DNA of 64,000 bases from Streptomyces mayonensis (GTDB lineage: Bacteria; Actinomycetota; Actinomycetes; Streptomycetales; Streptomycetaceae), in assembly GCF_018982965.1 (NCBI RefSeq), contig NZ_JACBYP010000033.1, positions 1 through 64,000 of the forward strand. Direction: 5' to 3'. The notes below the pieces were generated by a model. That model saw only the letters and a list, made by a program, of their open reading frames with translations. It ran no database searches and had not been told where the DNA came from. A program made the translations under genes and the position numbers. Below, piece by piece: positions 25,422-33,547 of this stretch (position 1 is the first letter of the stretch; each line of letters begins with the position of its first letter).

Positions 25422-26735
25422 ATGAAGCATCGCGGCAGACACCGTCGGCGCAGGCGAGGTCGGGCCCTGCGCGCGGCCCTGACCGGGGCCGCCCTCGCCC
25501 TCACCGGCGCGGCCACCCTGATCACCACCTCCCAGGCCACGGTCGCCGACGACCCCGGCACCCTCAAGCCCCTCACCTCTGCCGCCGAGACCGACGCACT
25601 GCGGCTGACCGAGCACCGCGTTCCGGAGCCCTGGCTCGACCGGCTCTCCGCCTCGATGGGCGAACCCGTGGGCGTCGACGCCGTACTCGACTCCGCCGAC
25701 CGCACCCTGCGCGAGGCCGCCGACTGCACGGCCGGGGAGCGGGAGGCGCTGCCCGTCTCCCCCGCCGCGACCCGCGCCTACTGCTGGGACGACGCCGACA
25801 CCGAGGGCTGGCGCCCCGGTGCGGTCACCACCTCGGGGGAGGCCGACGAGGACGGTCTCTGGGGCACCCACCGCGTGATCCTCTCCGCCTGGACCCGTGA
25901 CGACGGCACACCCGGGGGCGGACTCGCCCGGGTCTCCTTCGTCGACGCCGACGACCCCGACCACCTCGGCTACACCTCGGCGCTGCTCGCCGTCCCGGTG
26001 GACGGCGGCCACGACTACCGCGGCCTGGCCTCGCCCGTCACCGGCATGGTCTGGTACCAGGACAAGCTGCTGGTCACCACCGCCGCCGGAGACCGCGACG
26101 CGCTGTACGTGTACGACATCGAGCGGATCCAGCGCGCCACCACCGCGGCCAACGCCGTCGGTCGCGTGCCCGGCGGCTGGGCGGCGAACGGCCACCGGTA
26201 CGTACTGCCCGCCGTCGCCTCGTACCGGCTCCCCGACACCGACGACGCGGCCCGCCCCGGCGCGCTCTCCCTGGACCGCGGCACCGCGCCCGACAGCGTG
26301 GTGGCGAGCGAGCGGGTGACCGCGGACGCCGACCGTCCCACCCGGCTCTGGCGCTACGCCCTGGGCACGAGCACGGACCCCGAGCGCACCGGGCTCCCGG
26401 TCACGGACGCCGCGGGACGGGTGAACGCGGCGGAGGCGTACGAGACCGGGGCCGCCGAGGTCGGGGGCGTACTGTCGGTCCGTCAGCCCGGCACGGCGCA
26501 CTCCGAGTGGTACCTGGGGCGCGCGGCCGGCGGCCAGGACGGGCGCGGGACCCTGTGGCGCCAGGACACCGAGGGCGCCCGGGCCGCGGAGTGCGGGGCC
26601 GACCGCTCGCAGCAGTGCTGGAGCGGATCAGCGGGCTCCCTGTCGTACTCGGAACGGACCGGCGAGGTCTGGTCCCAGTCGGGAAGCATGCTCTTCGCCC
26701 TGCCGCTGTCGTCGATCACGAACGCCCTCGACTAG
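25422..26735 (+). CDS. Secreted protein of unknown function
   Basis: This 437-aa precursor starts at ATG 25422 with SD GGAGG. Its twin-Arg-rich signal region (MKHRGRHRRRRRGRALRAAL) and hydrophobic core end near AD-DPG (residue ~43). It has four Cys residues in the mature part that could form disulfides. Beta-strand-rich segments with repeated tryptophans (GLWGTHRVILSAW, GMVWYQDKLLVTTAAGDRDAL, LWRYALG) suggest a propeller-like fold. I recognise no catalytic motif. It is monocistronic. Confidence 0.82.
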   Translation: MKHRGRHRRRRRGRALRAALTGAALALTGAATLITTSQATVADDPGTLKPLTSAAETDALRLTEHRVPEPWLDRLSASMGEPVGVDAVLDSADRTLREAADCTAGEREALPVSPAATRAYCWDDADTEGWRPGAVTTSGEADEDGLWGTHRVILSAWTRDDGTPGGGLARVSFVDADDPDHLGYTSALLAVPVDGGHDYRGLASPVTGMVWYQDKLLVTTAAGDRDALYVYDIERIQRATTAANAVGRVPGGWAANGHRYVLPAVASYRLPDTDDAARPGALSLDRGTAPDSVVASERVTADADRPTRLWRYALGTSTDPERTGLPVTDAAGRVNAAEAYETGAAEVGGVLSVRQPGTAHSEWYLGRAAGGQDGRGTLWRQDTEGARAAECGADRSQQCWSGSAGSLSYSERTGEVWSQSGSMLFALPLSSITNALD

Positions 26736-26764
26736 CACCGAACGCGAACAGGATCCCGACCAGG

Positions 26765-26814
26765 ACCGGGACCGGGACCGGGTCTGGGCCTGGGCCTGGG
26801 CCTGGGCCTGGGCC
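26765..26814 (+). repeat. Hexanucleotide microsatellite
   Basis: Three ACCGGG-type units are followed by five perfect TGGGCC units (26785-26814). The tract fills the short gap before the GNAT gene at 26863 and is a likely slippage hotspot. Confidence 0.9.
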
Positions 26815-26862
26815 TGGGGCCGGGATCGACAGATCCGCGGGGCGGGTGGTTCCCTGGCCGGC

Positions 26863-27435
26863 ATGACCAACATCGCCGTGACCACGTGGTCCCTGGAGCA
26901 GACGGCGCCCACCGACCTGCTGCCGGCCGCCGCCCCGGAGGGGGACGTGCGGATCGTCCGCGCCGAGGTGCCCTCCCCCGAGTTCAGCCGCTTTCTCTAC
27001 GCCTCGGTCGGCGGCGACATCCGCTGGACGGACCGGCTCGGCTGGACCCACGCGCGCTGGCGCGAGCACCTGGAGCGGCCGGGCGTCGAGACCTGGGTCG
27101 CGTACGACCGCGGCACGCCCGCCGGGTTCGTCGAACTGGTGCCCGGGGACGACGGGGTCGTGGAGATCGAGTACTTCGGCCTGATCCCCGCCTTCCGCGG
27201 CCGGCGCATCGGCGGCCACCTCCTCTCGTACGGCACCGCCCGCGCGTGGGACGTGGCGGAGCGATGGCCGGGACTGGCCACGACGAAGCGGGTGTGGCTG
27301 CACACCTGCAGCAAGGACGGCCCGTACGCGATGGACAACTACCGGCGCCGGGGCTTCCGGCTCTTCGACACCAAGGTCGAGGAGGAGGCGGAGGTGGCGA
27401 CTCCGGGGCCGTGGCCGGGGGCTTTCCCCTCCTGA
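26863..27435 (+). CDS. GNAT-family N-acetyltransferase
   Basis: This 190-aa enzyme has the GNAT motif A near residue 108 (YFGLIPAFRGRRIGGHLLSYG) and motif B with YAMDNYRRRGFRLFDTK. It is a small cytoplasmic acetyltransferase of the family often annotated as YgiM/RimI-like; the acceptor is unknown. It ends 62 bp upstream of the palindrome that precedes the sulfur operon. Confidence 0.9.
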   Translation: MTNIAVTTWSLEQTAPTDLLPAAAPEGDVRIVRAEVPSPEFSRFLYASVGGDIRWTDRLGWTHARWREHLERPGVETWVAYDRGTPAGFVELVPGDDGVVEIEYFGLIPAFRGRRIGGHLLSYGTARAWDVAERWPGLATTKRVWLHTCSKDGPYAMDNYRRRGFRLFDTKVEEEAEVATPGPWPGAFPS

Positions 27436-27497
27436 CCTGCACCGACACATACCTTTTCGGTCGCGTGACGAGCTGCGCGACGAGCCGTGTGACCAAC

Positions 27498-27532
27498 GAC
27501 ACCCCTGTCTCGTACAGCGAGACAGGGGTGTC
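27498..27532. promoter_or_regulatory. Perfect 15-bp palindrome (operator candidate or terminator)
   Basis: Two 15-nt arms (27498-27512 and 27518-27532, GACACCCCTGTCTCG and its complement) flank a TACAG loop. Two readings are possible: a terminator for the GNAT gene upstream (no T-tract follows), or an operator. The right arm contains GAGACA at 27519-27524, which acts as a -35 candidate for the sulfur operon. A repressor bound there would block the promoter. Confidence 0.75.
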
Positions 27533-27547
27533 CACATTCCGGATAAT
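27519..27547 (+). promoter_or_regulatory. Candidate promoter of the sulfur assimilation operon
   Basis: GAGACA (27519-27524) and GATAAT (27542-27547) are separated by 17 bp and resemble a vegetative promoter. A transcript would start near 27554, about 30 nt before the leader ATG. The -35 lies inside the palindrome. Confidence 0.45.
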
Positions 27548-27585
27548 GCTGGACTGTCTCCAGATCTCCGTGCCACGCTTCCGTC

Positions 27586-27669
27586 ATGTCTGGAACTGGA
27601 ATTGCCTTGGTGAGTCGGCGCCACGTCGACCTGGGCCGCATGTCCAGCGCCATCTGTCCGGGCCGCTGA
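27586..27669 (+). CDS. Leader peptide upstream of sulfite reductase
   Basis: A 27-residue ORF reads MSGTGIALVSRRHVDLGRMS followed by SAICPGR and a stop. The core R-R-H-V-D-L-x-R-x-x-S-A-x-C resembles, from memory, short actinomycete leader peptides upstream of sulfur genes. It lies 212 nt before the sulfite reductase start, has a Cys codon near its end (residue 24) and no SD. An alternative start is GTG at codon 9. Ribosome stalling at the Cys codon when cysteine is scarce could control the downstream operon. The mechanism is inferred. Confidence 0.72.
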   Translation: MSGTGIALVSRRHVDLGRMSSAICPGR

Positions 27670-27881
27670 GAGCACTCTCCAGCACCACCGGATCCCCCTT
27701 CGTCTCGCTCCCGCGCAACGACGCGCACGCGTGTCCTCACGTATGTCCACGTACGCCCACGCAGTGCCCGTGCGCCCTGCGCGCAGGTCAGAGCCTCCCA
27801 CCCGCCACCCGACCGCCACCCCTCATCGACGACGCCACGCGCCGGCACCCCTCGATGCTGCTTATAAAGGACGTGTCACCC
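27670..27881 (+). promoter_or_regulatory. Leader RNA between leader peptide and sulfite reductase
   Basis: This 212-nt untranslated stretch separates the leader stop from the reductase ATG. It contains GC-rich self-complementary patches (for example GTGCGCCCTGCGCGCA near 27770), but I cannot assign a defined terminator/antiterminator pair by eye. The SD of the next gene is AAAGGA near 27866. Confidence 0.4.
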
Positions 27882-29579
27882 ATGGCCGCCACCCCGCCCA
27901 AGCCCGCTGCCGCGACCCCGCGCCGCAAGGTGAGCCGTCACCGCGGCGAGGGCCAGTGGGCGGCCGGGCACTTCACTCCGCTCAACGGGAACGAGCAGAC
28001 CAAGAAGGACGACGACGGTCTCAACGTACGGACACGCATTGAGACGATCTACTCCAAGCGCGGTTTCGACTCGATCGACCCGGGCGACCTGCGCGGCCGC
28101 ATGCGCTGGTGGGGCCTCTACACCCAGCGCCGCCAGGGCATCGACGGCGGCAAGACGGCGATCCTGGAGCCGGAGGAGCTGGACGACCGGTACTTCATGC
28201 TCCGCGTCCGCATCGACGGCGGAGCGCTGACGACCGCCCAGCTGCGGGTCGTCGGCGAGATCTCGCAGGAGTTCGCGCGCGGCACGGCCGACATCACCGA
28301 CCGGCAGAACGTCCAGTACCACTGGATCCGCATCGAGGACGTGCCGGAGATCTGGAACCGCCTGGAGGGCGTCGGCCTGTCCACCGTGACCGCGTGCGGC
28401 GACACGCCCCGCGTGATGATCGGCTCGCCCGTGGCGGGCATCGCCGAGGACGAGATCATCGACGGCACTCCGGCCCTGGAGGAGATGAAGCGCCGGGTCC
28501 TGAACAACCCGGCGTACTCCAACCTCCCCCGCAAGTTCAAGACCGCGATCTCCGGGTCGCCGGTCCTCGACGTGGTGCACGAGATCAACGACGTGGCCTT
28601 CGTCGGCGTCGAGCACCCCGAGCACGGGCCCGGCTTCGACCTGTGGGTCGGCGGCGGCCTGTCCACCAACCCCAAGCTGGGCGTGCGGCTGAACGCCTGG
28701 GTGCCGATCGAGGACGTCCCGGACGTCTACGAGGGCGTTATCTCCATCTTCCGCGACTACGGCTACCGGCGGCTGCGCAACCGCGCCCGCCTGAAGTTCC
28801 TGGTCGCCGACTGGGGCGCGGAGAAGTTCCGCCAGGTCCTGGAGGACGAGTACCTGAAGCGGAAGCTGACCGACGGTCCGGCGCCCGCCGACCCCACCAG
28901 CCGCTGGCGCGACCACATCGGCGTGCACCGGCAGAAGGACGGCCGCTACTACGTGGGCTTCGCCCCGCGCGTCGGCCGCGTCGACGGCACGGTCCTGACC
29001 AAGGTCGCCGACCTGGCCGAGGCGCACGGCTCGCAGCGCGTGCGCACGACGGTCGAACAGAAGATGATCATTCTGGATGTGGAGGAGGGGGCGGTCGACT
29101 CCCTGATGGAATCCCTTGAGGCGCTGGACCTCACGGCCCGCCCCTCCACCTTCCGGCGCGGCACCATGGCGTGCACGGGCATCGAGTTCTGCAAGCTCGC
29201 GATCGTCGAGACCAAGGCGCGCGGCGCCTCCCTCATCGACGAACTGGAGCGCCGCCTCCCGGACTTCGACGAGCCCCTCACCATCAACCTCAACGGCTGC
29301 CCGAACGCCTGCGCCCGCATCCAGACCGCGGACATCGGTCTCAAGGGCCAGCTGATGCTCGACGAGAGCGGCGAGCAGGTCGAGGGCTACCAGGTGCACC
29401 TGGGCGGCGCGCTCGGCCTGGAGCCCGGCTTCGGCCGCAAGGTGCGCGGCCTGAAGGTCACGGCGCAGGAGCTGCCGGACTACGTGGAGCGCGTGCTCAA
29501 CCGCTACCGGGCCGAGCGCGAGGACGGCGAGCGGTTCGCCACCTGGGCGGCCAGGGCGTCCGAGGAGGCCCTGTCGTGA
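27882..29579 (+). CDS. sir: Ferredoxin-dependent siroheme sulfite (nitrite/sulfite) reductase
   Basis: The 565-aa protein starts at ATG 27882 after AAAGGA. It carries two siroheme/ferredoxin-like half domains, with DITDRQNVQYHWI in the first. The 4Fe-4S/siroheme Cys ligands appear as ACTGIEFC (C-X5-C) and NGCPNAC (C-X3-C) at ~430-480. It reduces sulfite to sulfide with six electrons from ferredoxin in the cytoplasm. Sulfite is preferred over nitrite by context: CysH, CysC, CysD and CysN follow, and the siroheme chelatase is the last gene of the operon. Confidence 0.94.
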   Translation: MAATPPKPAAATPRRKVSRHRGEGQWAAGHFTPLNGNEQTKKDDDGLNVRTRIETIYSKRGFDSIDPGDLRGRMRWWGLYTQRRQGIDGGKTAILEPEELDDRYFMLRVRIDGGALTTAQLRVVGEISQEFARGTADITDRQNVQYHWIRIEDVPEIWNRLEGVGLSTVTACGDTPRVMIGSPVAGIAEDEIIDGTPALEEMKRRVLNNPAYSNLPRKFKTAISGSPVLDVVHEINDVAFVGVEHPEHGPGFDLWVGGGLSTNPKLGVRLNAWVPIEDVPDVYEGVISIFRDYGYRRLRNRARLKFLVADWGAEKFRQVLEDEYLKRKLTDGPAPADPTSRWRDHIGVHRQKDGRYYVGFAPRVGRVDGTVLTKVADLAEAHGSQRVRTTVEQKMIILDVEEGAVDSLMESLEALDLTARPSTFRRGTMACTGIEFCKLAIVETKARGASLIDELERRLPDFDEPLTINLNGCPNACARIQTADIGLKGQLMLDESGEQVEGYQVHLGGALGLEPGFGRKVRGLKVTAQELPDYVERVLNRYRAEREDGERFATWAARASEEALS

Positions 29580-29755
29580 GCGAGCGCGCCGCGCCCTTCT
29601 ACTGCCCCTACTGCGGCGACGAGGACCTGCGTCCGGGAGAGCAGGGCCACGGCGCCTGGGAATGCGGGGCGTGCAACCGCGCATTCCAGCTGAAGTTCCT
29701 CGGGCTGCTCGCCCGCGGGCTGCAGCCCGACCTCACGGGAGGGGAACCGACATGA
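29576..29755 (+). CDS. Small zinc-ribbon protein of the sulfur operon
   Basis: The protein is 59 aa. Its GTG start overlaps the reductase stop (GTGA), and its stop overlaps the cysH ATG (ATGA). Two CxxC knuckles, FYCPYCGDEDL and WECGACNRAF, form a zinc ribbon or rubredoxin-like fold. In many actinomycetes a protein like this sits between sulfite reductase and CysH. It may be an electron-transfer or assembly partner; no function has been shown to my knowledge. Confidence 0.88.
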   Translation: MSERAAPFYCPYCGDEDLRPGEQGHGAWECGACNRAFQLKFLGLLARGLQPDLTGGEPT

Positions 29756-30462
29756 CCGCGGTTCAGGAAGAGCGTACGACCGACGATCTCAAGGCACTGG
29801 CCGAGCGTGCGGGCCGCGAACTGGAGGACGCCTCCGCGCTGGAGATCCTCCAGTGGGCGGCGGACACCTTCGGCAACCGCTTCTGCGTGACCTCGTCCAT
29901 GGAGGACGCGGTCGTCGCCCACCTCGCCTCCCGCGCCCTGCCCGGTGTGGACGTGGTGTTCCTCGACACGGGCTACCACTTCGAGGAGACCATCGGCACC
30001 CGGGACGCGGTGGAGGCCGTGATGGACGTGAACGTCATCACGCTCACCCCGCGCCAGACGGTCGCCGAGCAGGACGCCGAGTACGGCCCCCGGCTGCACG
30101 ACCGCGACCCGGACCTGTGCTGCGCGCTGCGCAAGGTGAAGCCGCTGGAGGAGGGGCTGCGGGGCTACCAGGCCTGGGCGACCGGGCTGCGCCGCGACGA
30201 GTCGGAGACCAGGGCGAACACACCCGTCGTCGGCTGGGACGAGAAGCGGGGCAAGGTGAAGGTCTCCCCCATCGCCAGGTGGTCACAGGAAGATGTGCAA
30301 ACGTACGTCACCGAGCACGGCGTCCTCACCAACCCGTTGCTGACGGACGGCTATGCCTCCGTGGGCTGCGCGCCCTGCACCCGGCGGGTGCTGGAGGGCG
30401 AGGACGCCCGCGCCGGACGCTGGGCGGGCCGCTCCAAGACCGAGTGCGGACTGCACGGCTGA
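29752..30462 (+). CDS. cysH: Phosphoadenylyl/adenylyl-sulfate reductase, iron-sulfur type
   Basis: This 236-aa reductase has the PP-loop-type fold (TSSMEDAVVAHLA) and the catalytic C-terminal tail KTECGLHG. Two Cys pairs are present: CC in LCCALRK (~120) and CxxC in CAPCTRR (~205). This CC...CxxC pattern marks the 4Fe-4S reductases that use APS, unlike the enterobacterial PAPS reductase. It uses thioredoxin to release sulfite. The ATG overlaps the upstream stop by 4 nt. An APS kinase gene follows, so APS may be shared between the two enzymes. Confidence 0.93.
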   Translation: MTAVQEERTTDDLKALAERAGRELEDASALEILQWAADTFGNRFCVTSSMEDAVVAHLASRALPGVDVVFLDTGYHFEETIGTRDAVEAVMDVNVITLTPRQTVAEQDAEYGPRLHDRDPDLCCALRKVKPLEEGLRGYQAWATGLRRDESETRANTPVVGWDEKRGKVKVSPIARWSQEDVQTYVTEHGVLTNPLLTDGYASVGCAPCTRRVLEGEDARAGRWAGRSKTECGLHG

Positions 30463-30562
30463 CATGAAGACCACCGGACCGACCACCATCGGACCGACGA
30501 CCACCGGACCGGCCACCACCGGACCGACGGCGTCGGGCCCGTCGAGAACCAGGGAGAACCAC

Positions 30563-31099
30563 GTGACGACCGGAGCCACCGTCTGGCTCACGGGGCTGCC
30601 CAGCGCCGGCAAGACCACCATCGCCCACGAGCTGGCCGGGCGCCTTCGCGAGGAGGGCCGGCGCGTCGAGCTGCTCGACGGCGACGAGATCCGTGAGTTC
30701 CTCTCCCGGGGCCTCGGCTTCAGCCGCGCGGACCGGCACACCAACGTGCAGCGCATCGGCTTCGTCGCCGAGCTGCTCGCCCGCAACGGCGTCGTCGCGC
30801 TGGTCCCGGTGATCGCGCCGTACGCCGACAGCCGCGACGCGGTCCGCGAGCGCCACGAGGGCAACGGCACGGCGTACGTCGAGGTGCACGTGGCCACACC
30901 CGTCGAGGTCTGCTCGGTGCGCGACGTGAAGGGCCTGTACGCCAAGCAGGCCGCGGGTGAGCTGACGGGGCTCACCGGGGTGGACGACCCGTACGAGGAA
31001 CCCGTCAAGCCCGACCTGCGCATCGAGTCGCAGGACCAGACCGTGCAGGAGTCCGCCGCGGCGGTTCACGCGCTGCTCACCGAAAGGGGACTGGCATGA
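30563..31099 (+). CDS. cysC: Adenylylsulfate (APS) kinase
   Basis: The protein is 178 aa from GTG 30563, with GGGAG upstream. This gives the family N-terminus (TTGATVWLTGLPSAGKTT) with Walker A at residues ~10-18. It phosphorylates APS to PAPS using ATP (LLDGDEIREFLSRGLGFSRADR is the APS-binding segment). An ATG at 30464 is also in frame and would add 33 residues of Thr/Gly/Pro repeat; I regard that part as spacer. The 3' end overlaps the cysD ATG by 4 nt. PAPS is likely used for sulfonation as well as reduction. Confidence 0.9.
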   Translation: MTTGATVWLTGLPSAGKTTIAHELAGRLREEGRRVELLDGDEIREFLSRGLGFSRADRHTNVQRIGFVAELLARNGVVALVPVIAPYADSRDAVRERHEGNGTAYVEVHVATPVEVCSVRDVKGLYAKQAAGELTGLTGVDDPYEEPVKPDLRIESQDQTVQESAAAVHALLTERGLA

Positions 31100-32043
31100 C
31101 GACGTCCGTGACGTCCGCGGCCGCGGTTCAGGAGGCGGCGGACAGCCCGTACGCCCTCTCCCACCTCGACGCCCTGGAGTCCGAGGCGGTGCACATCTTC
31201 CGCGAGGTGGCGGGGGAGTTCGAGCGTCCGGTGATCCTGTTCTCCGGCGGCAAGGACTCCATCCTGATGCTGCACCTAGCGCTGAAGGCGTTCGCGCCGG
31301 CGCCGGTGCCGTTCGCGCTGCTGCACGTGGACACCGGGCACAACTTCCCGGAGGTCCTGGACTACCGGGACCGCACGGTGGAGAAGCACGGGCTGCGGCT
31401 GCACGTGGCCTCCGTGCAGGACTACATCGACCGGGGTGTGCTCAAGGAGCGCGCGGACGGCACCCGCAACCCGCTGCAGACCCTGCCGCTGACCGAGAAG
31501 ATCCAGGCCGAGAGGTTCGACGCCGTCTTCGGCGGCGGGCGCCGGGACGAGGAGAAGGCACGGGCGAAGGAGCGGGTGTTCTCGCTGCGCGACGAGTTCT
31601 CCCAGTGGGACCCGCGCCGCCAGCGCCCCGAGCTGTGGAACCTGTACAACGGCCGGCACGCCCCCGGCGAGCACGTGCGCGTCTTCCCGCTGTCCAACTG
31701 GACCGAGCTGGACGTGTGGCAGTACATCGCCCGCGAGGGCATCGAACTGCCGGCGATCTACTACGCCCACGAGCGGGAGGTCTTCGGGCGCAGCGGCATG
31801 TGGCTGACCGCCGGCGAGTGGGGCGGCCCGAAGGACGGCGAGACGGTGGTCAAGCGGAAGGTCCGCTACCGCACCGTCGGCGACATGTCCTGCACCGGAG
31901 CCGTCGACTCGGACGCCGACAGCATCGAGAAGGTGATCGCCGAGATCGCCGTCTCCCGCCTCACCGAACGCGGCGCCACCCGTGCCGACGACAAGATGTC
32001 CGAGGCCGCGATGGAAGACCGCAAGCGCGAGGGGTACTTCTAG
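31096..32043 (+). CDS. cysD: Sulfate adenylyltransferase subunit 2
   Basis: The 315-aa PP-loop ATP pyrophosphatase subunit has the SGGKDS loop at ~50 (VILFSGGKDSILMLHLALKA) and the typical FGGGRRDEEKARAKER stretch. With CysN it forms APS from ATP and sulfate. The ATG overlaps the cysC stop (ATGA); cysN starts 2 nt after its stop, so the subunits are made together. Length and the C-terminal MEDRKREGYF match the family. Confidence 0.96.
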   Translation: MTTSVTSAAAVQEAADSPYALSHLDALESEAVHIFREVAGEFERPVILFSGGKDSILMLHLALKAFAPAPVPFALLHVDTGHNFPEVLDYRDRTVEKHGLRLHVASVQDYIDRGVLKERADGTRNPLQTLPLTEKIQAERFDAVFGGGRRDEEKARAKERVFSLRDEFSQWDPRRQRPELWNLYNGRHAPGEHVRVFPLSNWTELDVWQYIAREGIELPAIYYAHEREVFGRSGMWLTAGEWGGPKDGETVVKRKVRYRTVGDMSCTGAVDSDADSIEKVIAEIAVSRLTERGATRADDKMSEAAMEDRKREGYF

Positions 32044-32045
32044 CC

Positions 32046-33440
32046 ATGACCAGCACCACCGAACCCATCGAGCCCGCCGCGTCCGGCGCCGCTTCTGCTT
32101 CCACTTCTGCCGAGGCGCTGGTCTGGCAGCTGTCGGAGACGACCCTGCTGCGGTTCGCCACCGCCGGCTCGGTCGACGACGGCAAGTCCACGCTGGTCGG
32201 CCGCCTTCTGCACGACTCCAAGTCGGTCCTCACCGACCAGCTGGAGGCCGTGGAGCGTGCCTCCGCGAGCCGCGGCCAGGAGGCCCCGGACCTCGCGCTG
32301 CTCACCGACGGCCTGCGGGCCGAGCGCGAGCAGGGCATCACCATCGACGTGGCCTACCGCTACTTCGCCACCCCGCGCCGCCGGTTCATCCTGGCCGACA
32401 CGCCGGGGCACGTGCAGTACACGCGGAACATGGTCACCGGCGCCTCCACCGCCGAGCTGACGGTGATCCTCGTCGACGCCCGCAACGGCGTCGTCGAGCA
32501 GACCCGCCGGCACGCCGCGATCGCCGCCCTGCTGCGGGTCCCGCACGTCGTCCTCGCCGTCAACAAGATGGACCTGGTCGACTACAAGGAGCCCGTGTTC
32601 GCCGCCATCGCCGAGGAGTTCACGGCGTACGCCACCGAGCTGGGCGTCCCCGAGGTCACCGCGATCCCCATCTCGGCCCTGGAGGGCGACAACGTGGTGG
32701 AGGCGTCGGCGGTCATGGACTGGTACGGCGGCCCGACCGTCCTGGAGCACCTGGAGACCGTCCCGGTCAGCCACGACCTGGCACACTGCCACGCCCGGCT
32801 GCCCGTGCAGTACGTGATCCGTCCGCAGACCGCCGACCACCCCGACTACCGCGGCTACGCGGGCCAGATAGCCGCCGGCACCTTCCGCGTCGGCGACGAG
32901 GTCGCCGTCCTGCCGTCCGGCCGCACCTCGAAGGTGTCCGGCATCGACCTGCTGGGCGAGCCGGTGGACGCCGCCTGGACGCCGCAGTCGGTGACGCTGC
33001 TCCTCGAGGACGACATCGACGTCTCCCGCGGTGACCTGATCGTGCCCCGCGAGGACGCCCCGGCCACCACGCAGGACGTCGAGGCCACCGTCTGCCACGT
33101 CGCGGACGCGCCGCTCACGGTGGGTCACCGGGTGCTCCTGAAGCACGGCACCCGCACCGTCAAGGCCATCGTCAAGGACATCCCGGCCCGGCTCACCCTG
33201 GACGACCTGTCCCTGCACCCGCACCCCGGGCAGCTCGTCGCCAACGACATCGGCCGCGTCAAGATCCGCACCGCCGAGCCGCTGCCCGCCGACTCCTACG
33301 CGGACTCGCGCCGCACGGGTTCCTTCATCCTCATCGACCCCGGCGACGGCACCACGCTCACCGCGGGCATGGCCGGCGAGTCCTTCGCGGCGCCCGAGCC
33401 GGTCAAGGACGAGGCGGACGACGACGGATGGGACTTCTGA
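32046..33440 (+). CDS. cysN: Sulfate adenylyltransferase subunit 1 (GTPase)
   Basis: The 464-aa EF-Tu-like GTPase has G1 GSVDDGKST (~41), G3 DTPGHVQ and G4 NKMD motifs and the EF-Tu-like domains 2 and 3. Its GTP hydrolysis drives APS synthesis by CysD. There is no CysC fusion, consistent with the separate cysC gene upstream. It follows cysD with a 2-nt gap. The C-terminus is acidic (DEADDDGWDF). Confidence 0.96.
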   Translation: MTSTTEPIEPAASGAASASTSAEALVWQLSETTLLRFATAGSVDDGKSTLVGRLLHDSKSVLTDQLEAVERASASRGQEAPDLALLTDGLRAEREQGITIDVAYRYFATPRRRFILADTPGHVQYTRNMVTGASTAELTVILVDARNGVVEQTRRHAAIAALLRVPHVVLAVNKMDLVDYKEPVFAAIAEEFTAYATELGVPEVTAIPISALEGDNVVEASAVMDWYGGPTVLEHLETVPVSHDLAHCHARLPVQYVIRPQTADHPDYRGYAGQIAAGTFRVGDEVAVLPSGRTSKVSGIDLLGEPVDAAWTPQSVTLLLEDDIDVSRGDLIVPREDAPATTQDVEATVCHVADAPLTVGHRVLLKHGTRTVKAIVKDIPARLTLDDLSLHPHPGQLVANDIGRVKIRTAEPLPADSYADSRRTGSFILIDPGDGTTLTAGMAGESFAAPEPVKDEADDDGWDF

Positions 33441-33442
33441 CG

Positions 33443-33547
33443 ATGAACTCCCACGACTTCTACTCCACGTTCGCGAAGGAGGGCGGCCGCGTCGGCAGCG
33501 GCGCCCTCGGCGCGGGCCAGGGCGGAGTGGCGCGATGTGCGCGGTGA
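33443..33547 (+). CDS. Possible small ORF between cysN and ssuA
   Basis: An ATG 2 nt after the cysN stop opens a 34-codon frame (MNSHDFYSTFAKEGGRVGSG, then ALGAGQGGVARCAR). It has no SD of its own but could be translated by re-initiation after cysN. A second short frame, 33535-33627, overlaps it. I recognise no family. It may be a remnant or a small protein. Confidence 0.35.
   Translation: MNSHDFYSTFAKEGGRVGSGALGAGQGGVARCAR

Noticed and set aside
27731..28042. A second open frame in the leader of the sulfite reductase
   Set aside because: It overlaps the start of the reductase in another frame and has a shadow-like composition. The 27-codon leader is the better candidate.
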